Below, piece after piece: positions 1 to 7,849 of a stretch of 26,156 bases of DNA. The stretch's first letter is position 1. Every line of letters starts with the position of its first letter. Position numbers and translations under genes: made by a program. The notes under the pieces are model-generated. The model did no database searches. It was not told the DNA's origin and worked only from the letters and a program-made list of their open reading frames with translations. The stretch is from CAYRGQ01 sp964444885. Its GTDB lineage: Bacteria; Bacteroidota; Bacteroidia; Sphingobacteriales; Sphingobacteriaceae. The stretch lies in the NCBI GenBank assembly GCA_964444885.1, contig CAYUIZ010000034.1:1-26156 (forward strand). Direction: 5' to 3'.

Positions 1-103
1 AAACCATGTTTTGCCGGATCAATAAATGATACATTGGGATGTCGAAATGGTCTTGCCGCTTGTTTCTAAATCCTTAATTTCTATCAAAATATAGGAACAG
101 TAA

Positions 104-1348
104 ATGGATATTCAAAGCATAAAAAACAGATTTGGCATTATCGGGAACTCGCCCTTGCTCAATCGGGCGATCGACATTGCGCGGCAGGTAGCGCCTACGG
201 ATATTTCCGTGTTGATAACGGGCGAGAGCGGCAGTGGAAAGGAAGTGTTTTCGCACATTATCCATCAATTGAGCGCGCGCAAGCATGGCCCGTTTATCGC
301 GGTCAACTGCGGGGCAATTCCCGAAGGTACGATCGACTCGGAATTATTTGGGCATGAGAAGGGCTCCTTTACGGGAGCGCACGAGGCACGAAAAGGTTAT
401 TTCGAGGTTGTCAACACCGGCACAATTTTTCTGGATGAAGTGGGCGAATTGCCCTTGGGAACCCAAGCGAGGCTGCTGCGCGTGTTAGAGTCTGGCGAAT
501 ACCTGCGCGTAGGCTCTTCCAAAGTGCAGAAAACCAATGTACGGGTCATTGCGGCCACAAACGTGGATGTGTTTGATGCGGTGCAGCAAGGCAAATTCAG
601 GGAGGACCTGTATTACCGGCTTAACACCGTGCCGCTGAAAATACCGGCGCTGCGGGAACGCAAGGAAGATATCCATTTGCTGTTTCGCAAATTTATCGCG
701 GACTTTACGGACAAGTACCGGAGCCCCAACGTCCAGCTCACCGAGGATGCGCAGCAACTATTGGCCGGCTATGCCTGGCCGGGCAACGTGCGGCAGCTGA
801 AGAATATCGCTGAGCAGATCGCCGTACTGGAGCGCGAACGCGTCGTGGATGCGGATCGGCTCAGGAGCTATCTGCCGAGTGACGGGAGCTCGAACCTGCC
901 TGTGCACGTGGCGTCGGGTCGCAAAGACGATTTTTCCGAACGGGACTTACTGTACAAGGTCCTTTTCGATATGAAAAAGGATATGGTCGAACTGAAGAAG
1001 TTGGTCGTCGAAATTATACAGAAGGGTGTGGATGGCGCCACATTTGACGGAAGCTCGCCTTACATCAACCAGCTTTACCAGGACGTAGACAAACACTCGT
1101 CCGACCTACCGACCACCAACCCTACGCTCACCATTCACCAACCTCAAATAGGACGGCCGGAAGAGTATCACTTGGCAACCCAGGATGCAGAGGAAGTGGA
1201 AGAGTCCCTTTCGCTGGTGGATAAGGAGTCGGACTTGATCAAAAAAGCATTAAAAAAGCATAAAGGGAAGCGCAAATCGGCCGCTCAGGAGCTCGGTATA
1301 TCCGAGCGCACCCTGTACCGGAAAATTAAGGATCTGAATCTTAACTAA
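104..1348 (+). CDS. Sigma-54-dependent transcriptional activator, AAA+ and Fis-type HTH, no sensor domain
   Basis: This is a bacterial enhancer-binding protein of 414 residues that would use ATP hydrolysis to open sigma-54 (RpoN) promoters. Visible motifs are Walker A GESGSGKE (residues 40-47), the sigma-54-contact loop GSFTGA (87-92, Ser in place of the more usual Ala), Walker B IFLDEVGE (108-115), FREDLYYRLN with the arginine finger region (165-174), WPGNVRQL, and a C-terminal Fis-like helix-turn-helix (about 392-411). The AAA+ domain starts almost at residue 1, so the usual N-terminal receiver, GAF or PAS domain is absent. Residues about 290-375 form a variable linker. The ATG at 104 fits the family start. 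The next gene begins 6 nt after the stop, so it heads an operon with the lptE-like gene. Its targets are not shown by the sequence; sigma-54-like elements elsewhere in the window are candidates. Confidence 0.95.
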   Translation: MDIQSIKNRFGIIGNSPLLNRAIDIARQVAPTDISVLITGESGSGKEVFSHIIHQLSARKHGPFIAVNCGAIPEGTIDSELFGHEKGSFTGAHEARKGYFEVVNTGTIFLDEVGELPLGTQARLLRVLESGEYLRVGSSKVQKTNVRVIAATNVDVFDAVQQGKFREDLYYRLNTVPLKIPALRERKEDIHLLFRKFIADFTDKYRSPNVQLTEDAQQLLAGYAWPGNVRQLKNIAEQIAVLERERVVDADRLRSYLPSDGSSNLPVHVASGRKDDFSERDLLYKVLFDMKKDMVELKKLVVEIIQKGVDGATFDGSSPYINQLYQDVDKHSSDLPTTNPTLTIHQPQIGRPEEYHLATQDAEEVEESLSLVDKESDLIKKALKKHKGKRKSAAQELGISERTLYRKIKDLNLN

Positions 1349-1354
1349 GGCCAA

Positions 1355-1882
1355 ATGATGGTAGTGAGAAGATATATGTACGCCTGGATCATGCTCTGCG
1401 TGGCGGTCGTTTCCCTGCAGGGCTGTGGCGTGTCATACAGTTTCACCGGGGGTTCTATTCCTGAAGGGATGAAAACCGTGACGGTTCGGTTTTTTGAAAA
1501 CACCGCGCAGATTGTCGTGCCCTCGCTGAGCCAAAGTTTCACGGAGGCGCTGAAGGAGCGTATCCGGAGCCAGTCTAGCCTGAGCCAGGTCGACGACAAC
1601 GGCCACGCCATCTTTGAAGGCCGCATTACCGGGTACACCATCAACCCCGCGGCCGTGGAGGCCGGTACGGACCGTGCCGCCCTCAACCGCCTATCGATCA
1701 CCATTCAAGTTAAATACACCAACACGCTGACCCCCGAAGACAGTTTTGATCAGTCGTTTACGCGCTTCAAGGATTTCTCCACTGCGGTCGCACCCATCCA
1801 GGCTCAGGAGGAAAACCTCATCCGCGAAATCAACCAAATGCTGACCGAAGACATTTATAACCGGGCGTTTGCCAATTGGTAG
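1355..1882 (+). CDS. lptE: LptE-like LPS-assembly lipoprotein
   Basis: The product is a 175-residue lipoprotein of the Bacteroidota LptE family. A basic N-terminus and hydrophobic stretch lead into the lipobox LQGC, with Cys24 as the predicted lipidated residue, so it should reach the outer membrane. The following segment (SYSFTGGSIPEGMKTVTV) and the long beta-rich domain fit the family, whose members plug the LptD barrel that inserts lipopolysaccharide. The ATG at 1355 is 6 nt after the stop of the sigma-54 activator gene, so translation is probably coupled. The family assignment rests on the lipobox, length and remembered motif pattern; LptE proteins diverge strongly, so the function is inferred. 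Confidence 0.85.
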   Translation: MMVVRRYMYAWIMLCVAVVSLQGCGVSYSFTGGSIPEGMKTVTVRFFENTAQIVVPSLSQSFTEALKERIRSQSSLSQVDDNGHAIFEGRITGYTINPAAVEAGTDRAALNRLSITIQVKYTNTLTPEDSFDQSFTRFKDFSTAVAPIQAQEENLIREINQMLTEDIYNRAFANW

Positions 1883-1901
1883 TCCAACTTTTTTATCTTT
1901 G
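1868..1901 (+). promoter_or_regulatory. Candidate housekeeping promoter inside the end of lptE
   Basis: A perfect Bacteroidota -7 box TATCTTTG (1894-1901, consensus TAnnTTTG) is preceded by TTTG at 1868-1871, a 22-nt spacing. Transcription would start near 1907, only a few bases before the GTG at 1910, giving an almost leaderless message. The TPR gene may therefore have its own promoter besides read-through from lptE. Confidence 0.5.
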
Positions 1902-1909
1902 TGGGATAG

Positions 1910-3343
1910 GTGGAAGACAATAACCATAAAACGCAATTTCATGCCGTCTTGGCCGACTCAGCGTCGATTGACGCCGATGCGCTGACGGCATTGGTGGCTA
2001 AGTATCCTTATGCACAATCGCTACGGGTGGCACAGGCCCTGCAGGACTTGCAAGTCGCGGGCGGTGCGGGTGAAACTAACCTGCCGCTTCTCTATGTGGG
2101 ACAGCCTCATCGCCTGTTTGGATTGCTGGAGAACGCCATGACGGATAAGCTAGCCGACTCGGGAGACGACGACGATATCTGGATGGTTGGCGATTCGGCT
2201 GAGGCCAATGCGTGGCCCGGCGAAAGCCCCACCGATGCCGTAGATGAAGCCAGTGGCTTGCCCCAGGCAGAAGAAGCGCCCCGGGGGCAGCCGGTGTTTC
2301 GTATAGATGATCCAGAGGCCGAAGCGGCCGACCGGATACTCGAAAACGAAGGAGAACACGAGCCGGAAGGCGTTACCGCCCCTGCGGATGGTGCGCCCCA
2401 AGCTGGTGGGACGGGCACGTTCGCGATCGAAACTGTGGTGCCCCACTCGCACGATGACGAAAAGCTGGAGGCGAATGAGGCTGCCCCTGAGCTAACCGCC
2501 GGTTTGGAAACGGATGCAGACCACGGTCTGGCTGCCGATGCGGAGCGTTCCCGACATGCGCCGCAGGAACAGGCAGAAGCCATGGATTACCTCGCATACG
2601 AGGAAACGCCGCCGCAGCCCGAAGAAACAGCTGAAGAGACAACCGAAGAAGCGGTAACGGAAATGTCAGAAGAAACGGCGGATCAGCAAGCTAATGCTGA
2701 AGAGCTGGAAGAGGCTGCAGCCGAGGCACCAGTGCCACAGGGCATGTCCACCGAACCAACGGCTGAAGACCAGCAAATTGTTCCCGCGTCGCAGGCCAGG
2801 CCCCACGAAAAGGTTAGTGTCTATGATGACGAGCACCTGCCTTATTCATTCTTATGGTGGCTAAACAAGGCACGCATGGACCACGCCGATACCTACCAGC
2901 CCTACGTCCGTGCAGCACATGATACAGTGGGTCAGGGTCCGGCTTCCACCCGCCAACCCGCCGACCAGACGTTGCTCGACCAGCAGATACGGGAAAACAT
3001 CTTCCATCTGCAGCCACCCGAAGAGAAGCTAACGGTCGGAAACGATGCGCAGACGGTATCGTTCAAGGTGCCGAAGAAGACTGACCCCATTATCGAACGC
3101 TTCATACGCGAGGAGCCGCAAATCAAACCGCCCAATCCGGATAAGCTGACCCTGAAGAACATGGCGAAGCATAGTGCTGAGGACGTGCAGGAGATCGTGA
3201 CTGAAACCTTGGCAAAGATCTATGCCGACCAAGGCCACTATAACAAGGCCATTGAAGCTTACAAAAAATTAAGTTTGAAATATCCCGAAAAAAGTAGTTA
3301 CTTTGCCGATCGAATTTCCGAACTGGAGAAGAAGTTCATTTAA
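1910..3343 (+). CDS. Acidic, low-complexity TPR-like protein of unknown function
   Basis: This is a 477-residue protein in three parts. The N-terminal helical segment (about 1-80) contains LVAKYPYAQSLRVAQAL, typical of a small Bacteroidota family. A very acidic, Glu/Ala/Pro-rich and probably disordered stretch covers about residues 85-300. A C-terminal part (about 425-470, AKIYADQGHYNKAIEAYKKL) matches one tetratricopeptide repeat. There is no signal peptide, so it is likely cytoplasmic. GTG at 1910 is chosen because the next in-frame ATG lies after the conserved N-terminal segment. It sits between lptE and secG, a position I recognise as conserved in related genomes, but I know of no assigned function. 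A scaffold or adaptor role is only a guess. Confidence 0.85.
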   Translation: MEDNNHKTQFHAVLADSASIDADALTALVAKYPYAQSLRVAQALQDLQVAGGAGETNLPLLYVGQPHRLFGLLENAMTDKLADSGDDDDIWMVGDSAEANAWPGESPTDAVDEASGLPQAEEAPRGQPVFRIDDPEAEAADRILENEGEHEPEGVTAPADGAPQAGGTGTFAIETVVPHSHDDEKLEANEAAPELTAGLETDADHGLAADAERSRHAPQEQAEAMDYLAYEETPPQPEETAEETTEEAVTEMSEETADQQANAEELEEAAAEAPVPQGMSTEPTAEDQQIVPASQARPHEKVSVYDDEHLPYSFLWWLNKARMDHADTYQPYVRAAHDTVGQGPASTRQPADQTLLDQQIRENIFHLQPPEEKLTVGNDAQTVSFKVPKKTDPIIERFIREEPQIKPPNPDKLTLKNMAKHSAEDVQEIVTETLAKIYADQGHYNKAIEAYKKLSLKYPEKSSYFADRISELEKKFI

Positions 3344-3358
3344 TACGTATTGATTACC

Positions 3359-3700
3359 ATGCAAACTTTATTTATCATATTAATCATATTAGCCAGTATC
3401 TTGCTGTGTTTCTTTGTGTTGATCCAAAACCCAAAAGGGGGCGGCTTGGCAGCGGGTTTCGCTGGAGGCAGCAACTTGATGGGGGTGAAGCGCACGGGTG
3501 ATATCCTGGAAAAAGGAACGTGGGCTTTCGTGCTGGTCATTATCGTATGCTCCATGCTGCTCAATGTGATGGGACCCAGCACCAGCGGTAGCGGTGGCCG
3601 TGCAGACCAGATCAATACGACGGCGCCCATTACAGCACCGTTGCCCAGCATGGAGAACGTCACTCCTGCACCCACAACACAGGAAGCGGACACGAATTAG
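3359..3700 (+). CDS. secG: SecG, preprotein translocase subunit
   Basis: The product is a 113-residue small integral membrane subunit of the SecYEG channel. Two hydrophobic helices are visible: LFIILIILASILLCFFVLI at the N-terminus and TWAFVLVIIVCSMLLNVM in the middle. Between them lies the family's cytoplasmic loop, QNPKGGGLAAGFAGGSNLMG. The C-terminal tail is Ser/Thr/Pro-rich and variable, as in other Bacteroidota SecG proteins. I chose the ATG at 3359; an in-frame TTG at 3350 would add three residues but lies only 6 nt after the previous stop. It ends the operon begun at 104, with a strong terminator 30 nt downstream. Confidence 0.93.
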   Translation: MQTLFIILIILASILLCFFVLIQNPKGGGLAAGFAGGSNLMGVKRTGDILEKGTWAFVLVIIVCSMLLNVMGPSTSGSGGRADQINTTAPITAPLPSMENVTPAPTTQEADTN

Positions 3701-3729
3701 TCGCTTACTATCGATCATGCGACATAGGG

Positions 3730-3774
3730 AAAAAGTCCCATGCTTGGCAATCAGGCATGGGACTTTTTCTTTTT
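3730..3774 (+). terminator. Rho-independent terminator after secG
   Basis: A perfect 14-bp stem (AAAAAGTCCCATGC at 3730-3743 with its complement at 3755-3768) encloses an 11-nt loop and is followed by a T-rich run to 3774. The A-rich left arm makes it potentially bidirectional. It separates the secG operon from groESL. Confidence 0.9.
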
Positions 3775-3788
3775 GGCACGTTCACTGA
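3773..3788 (+). promoter_or_regulatory. Weak sigma-54-like element upstream of groES
   Basis: TTGGCACG followed by TTCACTGA matches the -24 half of a sigma-54 promoter (TGGCACG) exactly, with GG at 3775-3776. The -12 half has GA instead of GC at the required 10-nt spacing. It would give a leader of about 145 nt for groES. The upstream Ts belong to the secG terminator's U-tract. Confidence 0.25.
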
Positions 3789-3848
3789 CATCCTGACAGC
3801 CGCCCCCCGTGTTGCTATGCGGATTTGTATGCCATGGGTGAAAAAGTG

Positions 3849-3871
3849 GCAAAAAAGACTTCCTTTTTTGC
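3849..3871. repeat. Inverted repeat upstream of groES
   Basis: GCAAAAAAG (3849-3857) and CTTTTTTGC (3863-3871) form a perfect 9-bp dyad around a 5-nt spacer, about 75 nt before groES. It is not the CIRCE element (TTAGCACTC-N9-GAGTGCTAA). It could be an operator, a protein-binding AT-rich site, or a weak terminator, and lies directly before the second sigma-54-like element. Confidence 0.6.
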
Positions 3872-3872
3872 A

Positions 3873-3888
3873 TTGGCATAGTTGATGA
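3873..3888 (+). promoter_or_regulatory. Candidate sigma-54-like promoter of groESL
   Basis: TTGGCATAGTTGATGA carries the -24 core TGGCA with GG at 3875-3876; ten nt later comes GA where GC is the textbook -12. No TAnnTTTG housekeeping box is visible between 3780 and 3945, so another promoter class must drive groES. The implied start near 3900 would give a leader of about 46 nt. Confidence 0.35.
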
Positions 3889-3945
3889 GTAGTAGTGTGT
3901 AGCATATAAATATTTAACAAACATTAAATTATAGCAAACTCAATT

Positions 3946-4221
3946 ATGGCATTAAGTATCAAACCTATCGGAGACAGAGTGGTGGTAGAGCCCGCCGCTG
4001 CGGAGGAGAAAACAGCATCCGGAATCTATATTCCTGACACCGCTAAGGAAAAACCCCAACGTGGTACTGTAGTAGCCGTGGGTGCCGGAAAAGTGGACGA
4101 ACCTTTGACGGTTAAAGTAGGTGACGAGGTGTTGTATGGCAAATATTCGGGCACGGAGATTACCTACGAAGGCAAAGAGTATTTGATCATGAAGGAGTCT
4201 GACATTTACGCGGTGTTGTAA
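3946..4221 (+). CDS. groES: GroES co-chaperonin
   Basis: The product is a 91-residue Hsp10. The beta-barrel start IKPIGDRVVVEPAAAEEKT, the mobile loop ASGIYIPDTAKEKPQRG that docks onto GroEL, GTVVAVGAGKV and the C-terminal YEGKEYLIMKESDIYAVL are all canonical. As a heptameric lid it closes the GroEL chamber in the cytoplasm. The ATG at 3946 follows an A/T-rich leader without a Shine-Dalgarno sequence, usual for this phylum. The groEL start is 113 nt downstream, and a large hairpin fills part of that gap. Confidence 0.98.
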   Translation: MALSIKPIGDRVVVEPAAAEEKTASGIYIPDTAKEKPQRGTVVAVGAGKVDEPLTVKVGDEVLYGKYSGTEITYEGKEYLIMKESDIYAVL

Positions 4222-4268
4222 GCTGTCACAACCGAAGCATTACTGTAAACATTAATTGAAGGCAAACA

Positions 4269-4310
4269 GGGCGCATAGCCGTCCGGGCAAAAATGCCTGC
4301 GCTATCGCCC
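4269..4310 (+). other. Extended hairpin between groES and groEL
   Basis: GGGCG (4269-4273) pairs with CGCCC (4306-4310), and ATAGC (4275-4279) pairs with GCTAT (4301-4305), with a bulged C at 4274. Inside, GGGC (4285-4288) can pair with GCCT (4295-4298) using a wobble. There is no U-tract, so it is not a typical terminator. It may be a processing or stability element that sets the groES to groEL ratio. Confidence 0.6.
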
Positions 4311-4334
4311 CGAACATTAAATCTAATTAGTACA

Positions 4335-5972
4335 ATGGCAAAACAAGTTAAGTATAACGTTGAAGCACGCGACGCCTTGAAAAAAGGCGTTGACACACTC
4401 GCTAACGCAGTGAAAGTAACCTTGGGGCCAAAAGGCCGTAACGTCATCATCGAGAAGAAATTCGGCTCGCCAGCCATTACCAAAGACGGCGTTACCGTAG
4501 CGAAGGAAATCGAACTGAAAGACGCCCTGGAAAACATGGGTGCGCAAATGGTAAAAGAAGTAGCTTCTAAGACCGCTGACCAAGCGGGTGATGGTACGAC
4601 TACCGCTACCGTGCTTGCCCAGGCGATCATCGCGCCGGGCTTGAAGAGCGTAGCGGCAGGTGCAAACCCGATGGACTTGAAGCGCGGTATTGACAAGGCC
4701 GTTGCTGCCGTTGTCAGCAGCTTGCAGACACAGTCGCAAACCGTAGGTGAAGACATCAGCAAAATCAAGCAAGTGGCGAGCATCTCGGCAAACAACGACG
4801 AAATCATTGGCGCGCTGATTGCCGAAGCAATGGAAAAAGTAGGTAAAGACGGCGTCATTACGGTGGAAGAGGCTAAAGGCACGGAAACCGAAGTGAAAAC
4901 GGTAGAAGGTATGCAGTTTGACCGCGGTTACCTGTCGCCTTACTTCGTGACCAACACGGACAAGATGGAAGCCGAACTGGAGAACCCTTACATCCTGATC
5001 TACGACAAGAAAATCAGTAACATGAAGGAATTGCTTCCTATCCTTGAGAAGCAAGTACAAACCGGTAAGCCTTTGTTGATTATTGCAGAGGACTTGGACG
5101 GAGAAGCATTGGCTACCCTTGTTGTGAACAAGATCCGTGGATCACTGAAAGTAGCTGCCGTGAAAGCGCCAGGTTTCGGCGACCGCCGCAAAGCGATGCT
5201 GGAAGACATCGCCATCCTGACAGGTGGAACGGTAATCTCTGAGGAGCGTGGTTACAAACTGGAAAATGCGGAGTTGGACTATCTCGGCCAAGCTGAGAAA
5301 GTAGTTGTCGACAAAGACAACACAACGGTAATCAACGGTTCTGGCGATGCAGACGGCATCAAAGGACGGGTTAGCCAGATCAAAGCTCAGATCGAAACGA
5401 CGACTTCTGACTACGACCGCGAGAAACTGCAAGAGCGTTTGGCTAAATTGGCCGGAGGCGTAGCGGTATTGTACGTAGGCGCAGCTACGGAAGTAGAAAT
5501 GAAAGAGAAGAAAGACCGTGTTGACGACGCATTGCACGCTACCCGCGCTGCGGTAGAAGAAGGTATCGTCGCTGGTGGAGGTGTGGCCTTCATCCGTGCG
5601 AGCGCAACCCTGCAAGACCTGAAAGGTGCTACCGAAGACGAAAATATCGGTATCGACATCATCAAGCGCGCGATTGAGGAGCCACTTCGCCAGATCTGCA
5701 ACAACGCTGCTGTAGAGGGTGCTGTTGTGGTTCAGAAAGTGAAAGAAGGAACCGGCGATTTTGGTTACAACGCACGTACCGACAAGTACGAGAACTTGAT
5801 CGCTGCAGGTGTTATCGACCCCACGAAGGTGTCGCGCGTAGCCTTGGAAAACGCAGCGTCCATCGCTTCGATGCTCTTGACAACGGAAGCTGTATTGGCA
5901 GACGAGCCTGATGAAGACAAAGGCGGTGCTGTTGCTCCGCCAATGGGCGGCGGCATGGGCGGCATGATGTAA
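4335..5972 (+). CDS. groEL: GroEL chaperonin (Hsp60)
   Basis: The product is a 545-residue, 60-kDa chaperonin that folds proteins in an ATP-driven double-heptamer ring with GroES. Diagnostic stretches are VKVTLGPKGRNVIIEKKFG, the nucleotide-binding GDGTTTATVLAQAI, the apical-domain segment, AAVEEGIVAGGG, and the flexible Gly/Met tail ending PPMGGGMGGMM. I chose the ATG at 4335 (MAKQVKYN) because it matches the universal family start; an in-frame ATG at 4293 would add 14 residues and lies within the intergenic hairpin. It is co-transcribed with groES and followed by a terminator at 6011. Confidence 0.98.
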   Translation: MAKQVKYNVEARDALKKGVDTLANAVKVTLGPKGRNVIIEKKFGSPAITKDGVTVAKEIELKDALENMGAQMVKEVASKTADQAGDGTTTATVLAQAIIAPGLKSVAAGANPMDLKRGIDKAVAAVVSSLQTQSQTVGEDISKIKQVASISANNDEIIGALIAEAMEKVGKDGVITVEEAKGTETEVKTVEGMQFDRGYLSPYFVTNTDKMEAELENPYILIYDKKISNMKELLPILEKQVQTGKPLLIIAEDLDGEALATLVVNKIRGSLKVAAVKAPGFGDRRKAMLEDIAILTGGTVISEERGYKLENAELDYLGQAEKVVVDKDNTTVINGSGDADGIKGRVSQIKAQIETTTSDYDREKLQERLAKLAGGVAVLYVGAATEVEMKEKKDRVDDALHATRAAVEEGIVAGGGVAFIRASATLQDLKGATEDENIGIDIIKRAIEEPLRQICNNAAVEGAVVVQKVKEGTGDFGYNARTDKYENLIAAGVIDPTKVSRVALENAASIASMLLTTEAVLADEPDEDKGGAVAPPMGGGMGGMM

Positions 5973-6010
5973 GTCAAGCCGGCTGTCAAAGCAAATAATA
6001 AATTTTGGGA

Positions 6011-6037
6011 AGAGGTTGTCTTAAGGCAACCTCTTTT
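6011..6037 (+). terminator. Terminator after groEL
   Basis: AGAGGTTG (6011-6018) pairs perfectly with CAACCTCT (6027-6034) around an 8-nt loop, followed by a short T-run. It lies about 40 nt after the groEL stop. The convergent dehydrogenase gene ends at 6144; no clear separate terminator for it is seen. Confidence 0.8.
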
Positions 6038-6143
6038 CGTGTTTTATCACCCGTGTGGATGCTCCCGCCGGCTATTGCCAACGGCCAGCTTGTCGCGGGT
6101 GAACATGCCCCGCATGACGGCCTTCCGTGAACAAAGGGTGGGT

Positions 6144-7688
6144 TTATAAATTAAACGTTATCCCCTGGGCCAAAGGTAGTTTGTCCGAGTAATTGATCGT
6201 GTTGGTTTGCCGCCGCATGTAGGCTTTCCAAGCGTCCGAACCCGATTCCCGTCCCCCTCCAGTCTCCTTCTCACCGCCGAAAGCACCTCCGATTTCCGCG
6301 CCAGACGTGCCGATATTGACATTGGCAATGCCGCAATCCGAGCCTGCTGCCGACAAGAACAGTTCCGCTTCGCGCAAGTTAAGGGTCATAATCGAGGATG
6401 ACAGTCCCTGGGGCACCCCGTTTTGGATGGCGATGGCCTCCTCAATCGTGCGGTAGCGCATCAGGTACAGGATGGGGGCAAAGGTCTCGGTTTGCACGGT
6501 CTTGAAATGGGGCTCGACGGCAAAGATGCAAGGCTTGACATAACATCCCGTTTTAAAGCCCTCACCGCTGAGCAGTGCGCCTTCCACCACAGGCACACCG
6601 CCTTCCTGCGTACACGCATCGATGGCGCGTTCGTAGCTCGCCACGGCGTCCCGGTCAATAAGCGGGCCTACGTGTACCGATTCGTCCAGCGGGTTGCCAA
6701 TCCGGAGTTGTTGGTAGGCATTCGCTAATTTGTCGCGAAAAGTGTCATACACGCTTTCGTGGATAATCAGGCGGCGGGTGGAGGTGCAGCGCTGTCCTGC
6801 TGTGCCGACAGCACCGAACACGGCAGCGGGCAGGGCGATATCCAGGTCGGCCTCGGGCGTGATAATGATGGCATTATTGCCCCCAAGTTCCAGGATGCTT
6901 TTTCCTAGCCGTGCGGCTACCACAGCGGCCACGGATTTGCCCATGCGTGTGGAGCCCGTGGCGGATACCAGCGGTATGCGGGTGTCGGCCGCCAATCGCT
7001 CGCCGACCGTCCTGTCGCCATGAACCAAGCAGGATATGCCTTCCGGTAGGCCGTTTTGTTCCAATACCTTGGCAATGATGGCCTGGCACGCCACGGCGGT
7101 TATCGGCGTTTTTTCAGACGGTTTCCATACGCATACATCCCCGCATACCCAGGCGATGGCCGCATTCCAACTCCATACCGCCACCGGAAAATTGAATGCG
7201 GATATGATGCCCACGATGCCCAGCGGATGCCATTGCTCGTACATGCGGTGTTGCGGGCGCTCGGATTGGGTAGTCAGGCCATATAGTTGCCGGCTCAGCC
7301 CCGTGGCGAAATCGCAGATATCAATCATCTCCTGTACTTCGCCGAGTCCCTCTTGTAGGCTTTTCCCCATTTCGTAGGAAACGAGCGTGCCTAAGTCCTG
7401 TTTATGCGCACGCAGCGCATCCCCGAATTGCCGGACAATTTCCCCGCGCCGGGGTGCGGGTACATTGCGCCAAGAGAGAAAGGCTTCGTTGGCTGTGTGG
7501 ATAACGTGGTCGTATTCCGCATCGGAAACCCGGGCCACCGATGCAATGAGATGGCCGTCGACGGGCGAAAAACTGTCTGCGGAATCGGCCGAAGGGATGC
7601 GTCCCGTCATCGTTCCTGTACTCCATCCGGGATTCGTGCTGCTTACCGACAAGCGCTTGAGCAGTGCGGGAATGTCTATCTTGGCCAT
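6144..7688 (-). CDS. amaB: ALDH7-family semialdehyde dehydrogenase
   Basis: This 514-residue NAD(P)-dependent aldehyde dehydrogenase has the family residues Asn166 (SAFNFP), Lys189 (WKPSE), general base Glu267 (LELGGNN) and nucleophile Cys301 (GTAGQRCTSTRR). The combination LELGGNNAIII plus AVGTAGQRCTSTRRL is typical of the ALDH7/antiquitin subfamily. That family oxidises alpha-aminoadipate semialdehyde (piperideine-6-carboxylate) to aminoadipate in lysine breakdown, which I infer here; no other lysine-catabolic gene is nearby. The start at 7688 (MAKIDIPALLKRL) is preferred over an in-frame ATG 45 nt upstream because it matches family length. It is a single-gene unit, convergent with groEL and divergent from gldK. 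The symbol is tentative. Confidence 0.9.
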   Translation of the reverse strand: MAKIDIPALLKRLSVSSTNPGWSTGTMTGRIPSADSADSFSPVDGHLIASVARVSDAEYDHVIHTANEAFLSWRNVPAPRRGEIVRQFGDALRAHKQDLGTLVSYEMGKSLQEGLGEVQEMIDICDFATGLSRQLYGLTTQSERPQHRMYEQWHPLGIVGIISAFNFPVAVWSWNAAIAWVCGDVCVWKPSEKTPITAVACQAIIAKVLEQNGLPEGISCLVHGDRTVGERLAADTRIPLVSATGSTRMGKSVAAVVAARLGKSILELGGNNAIIITPEADLDIALPAAVFGAVGTAGQRCTSTRRLIIHESVYDTFRDKLANAYQQLRIGNPLDESVHVGPLIDRDAVASYERAIDACTQEGGVPVVEGALLSGEGFKTGCYVKPCIFAVEPHFKTVQTETFAPILYLMRYRTIEEAIAIQNGVPQGLSSSIMTLNLREAELFLSAAGSDCGIANVNIGTSGAEIGGAFGGEKETGGGRESGSDAWKAYMRRQTNTINYSDKLPLAQGITFNL

Positions 7689-7849
7689 GGGGTGTTCTTT
7701 TTTTGGTGTGTTACGAATTGGTGTTGGTTGCAATTTATCAAACTGTTTCGAAATTACCTAACCCAGACTTCCAACGGATTGGGGCAACCCTCCATCACGA
7801 GCTTATAATACCTTTACCTTCCGTTTGTTTTGTCCTTATTTAAGGCTTC

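Noticed and set aside
1..103. Possible 3' end of an upstream gene (the open frame from base 1 ends at 67-69).
   Set aside because: About 22 codons are too few, all three frames close early, and no family is recognisable.
2107..2583. Serine-rich antisense frame in the TPR gene.
   Set aside because: It mirrors the acidic repeats of the sense gene (GAA/GCC codons reversed).
3946..4221. CIRCE/HrcA control of groES.
   Set aside because: No TTAGCACTC-N9-GAGTGCTAA dyad is present upstream.
4293..4334. Upstream ATG giving GroEL 14 extra residues.
   Set aside because: It lies in the intergenic hairpin, and the family starts at MAKQ (4335).
4323..5060. 245-codon open frame antisense to groEL.
   Set aside because: It arises from the biased codon use of groEL; no start signal or recognisable motif.
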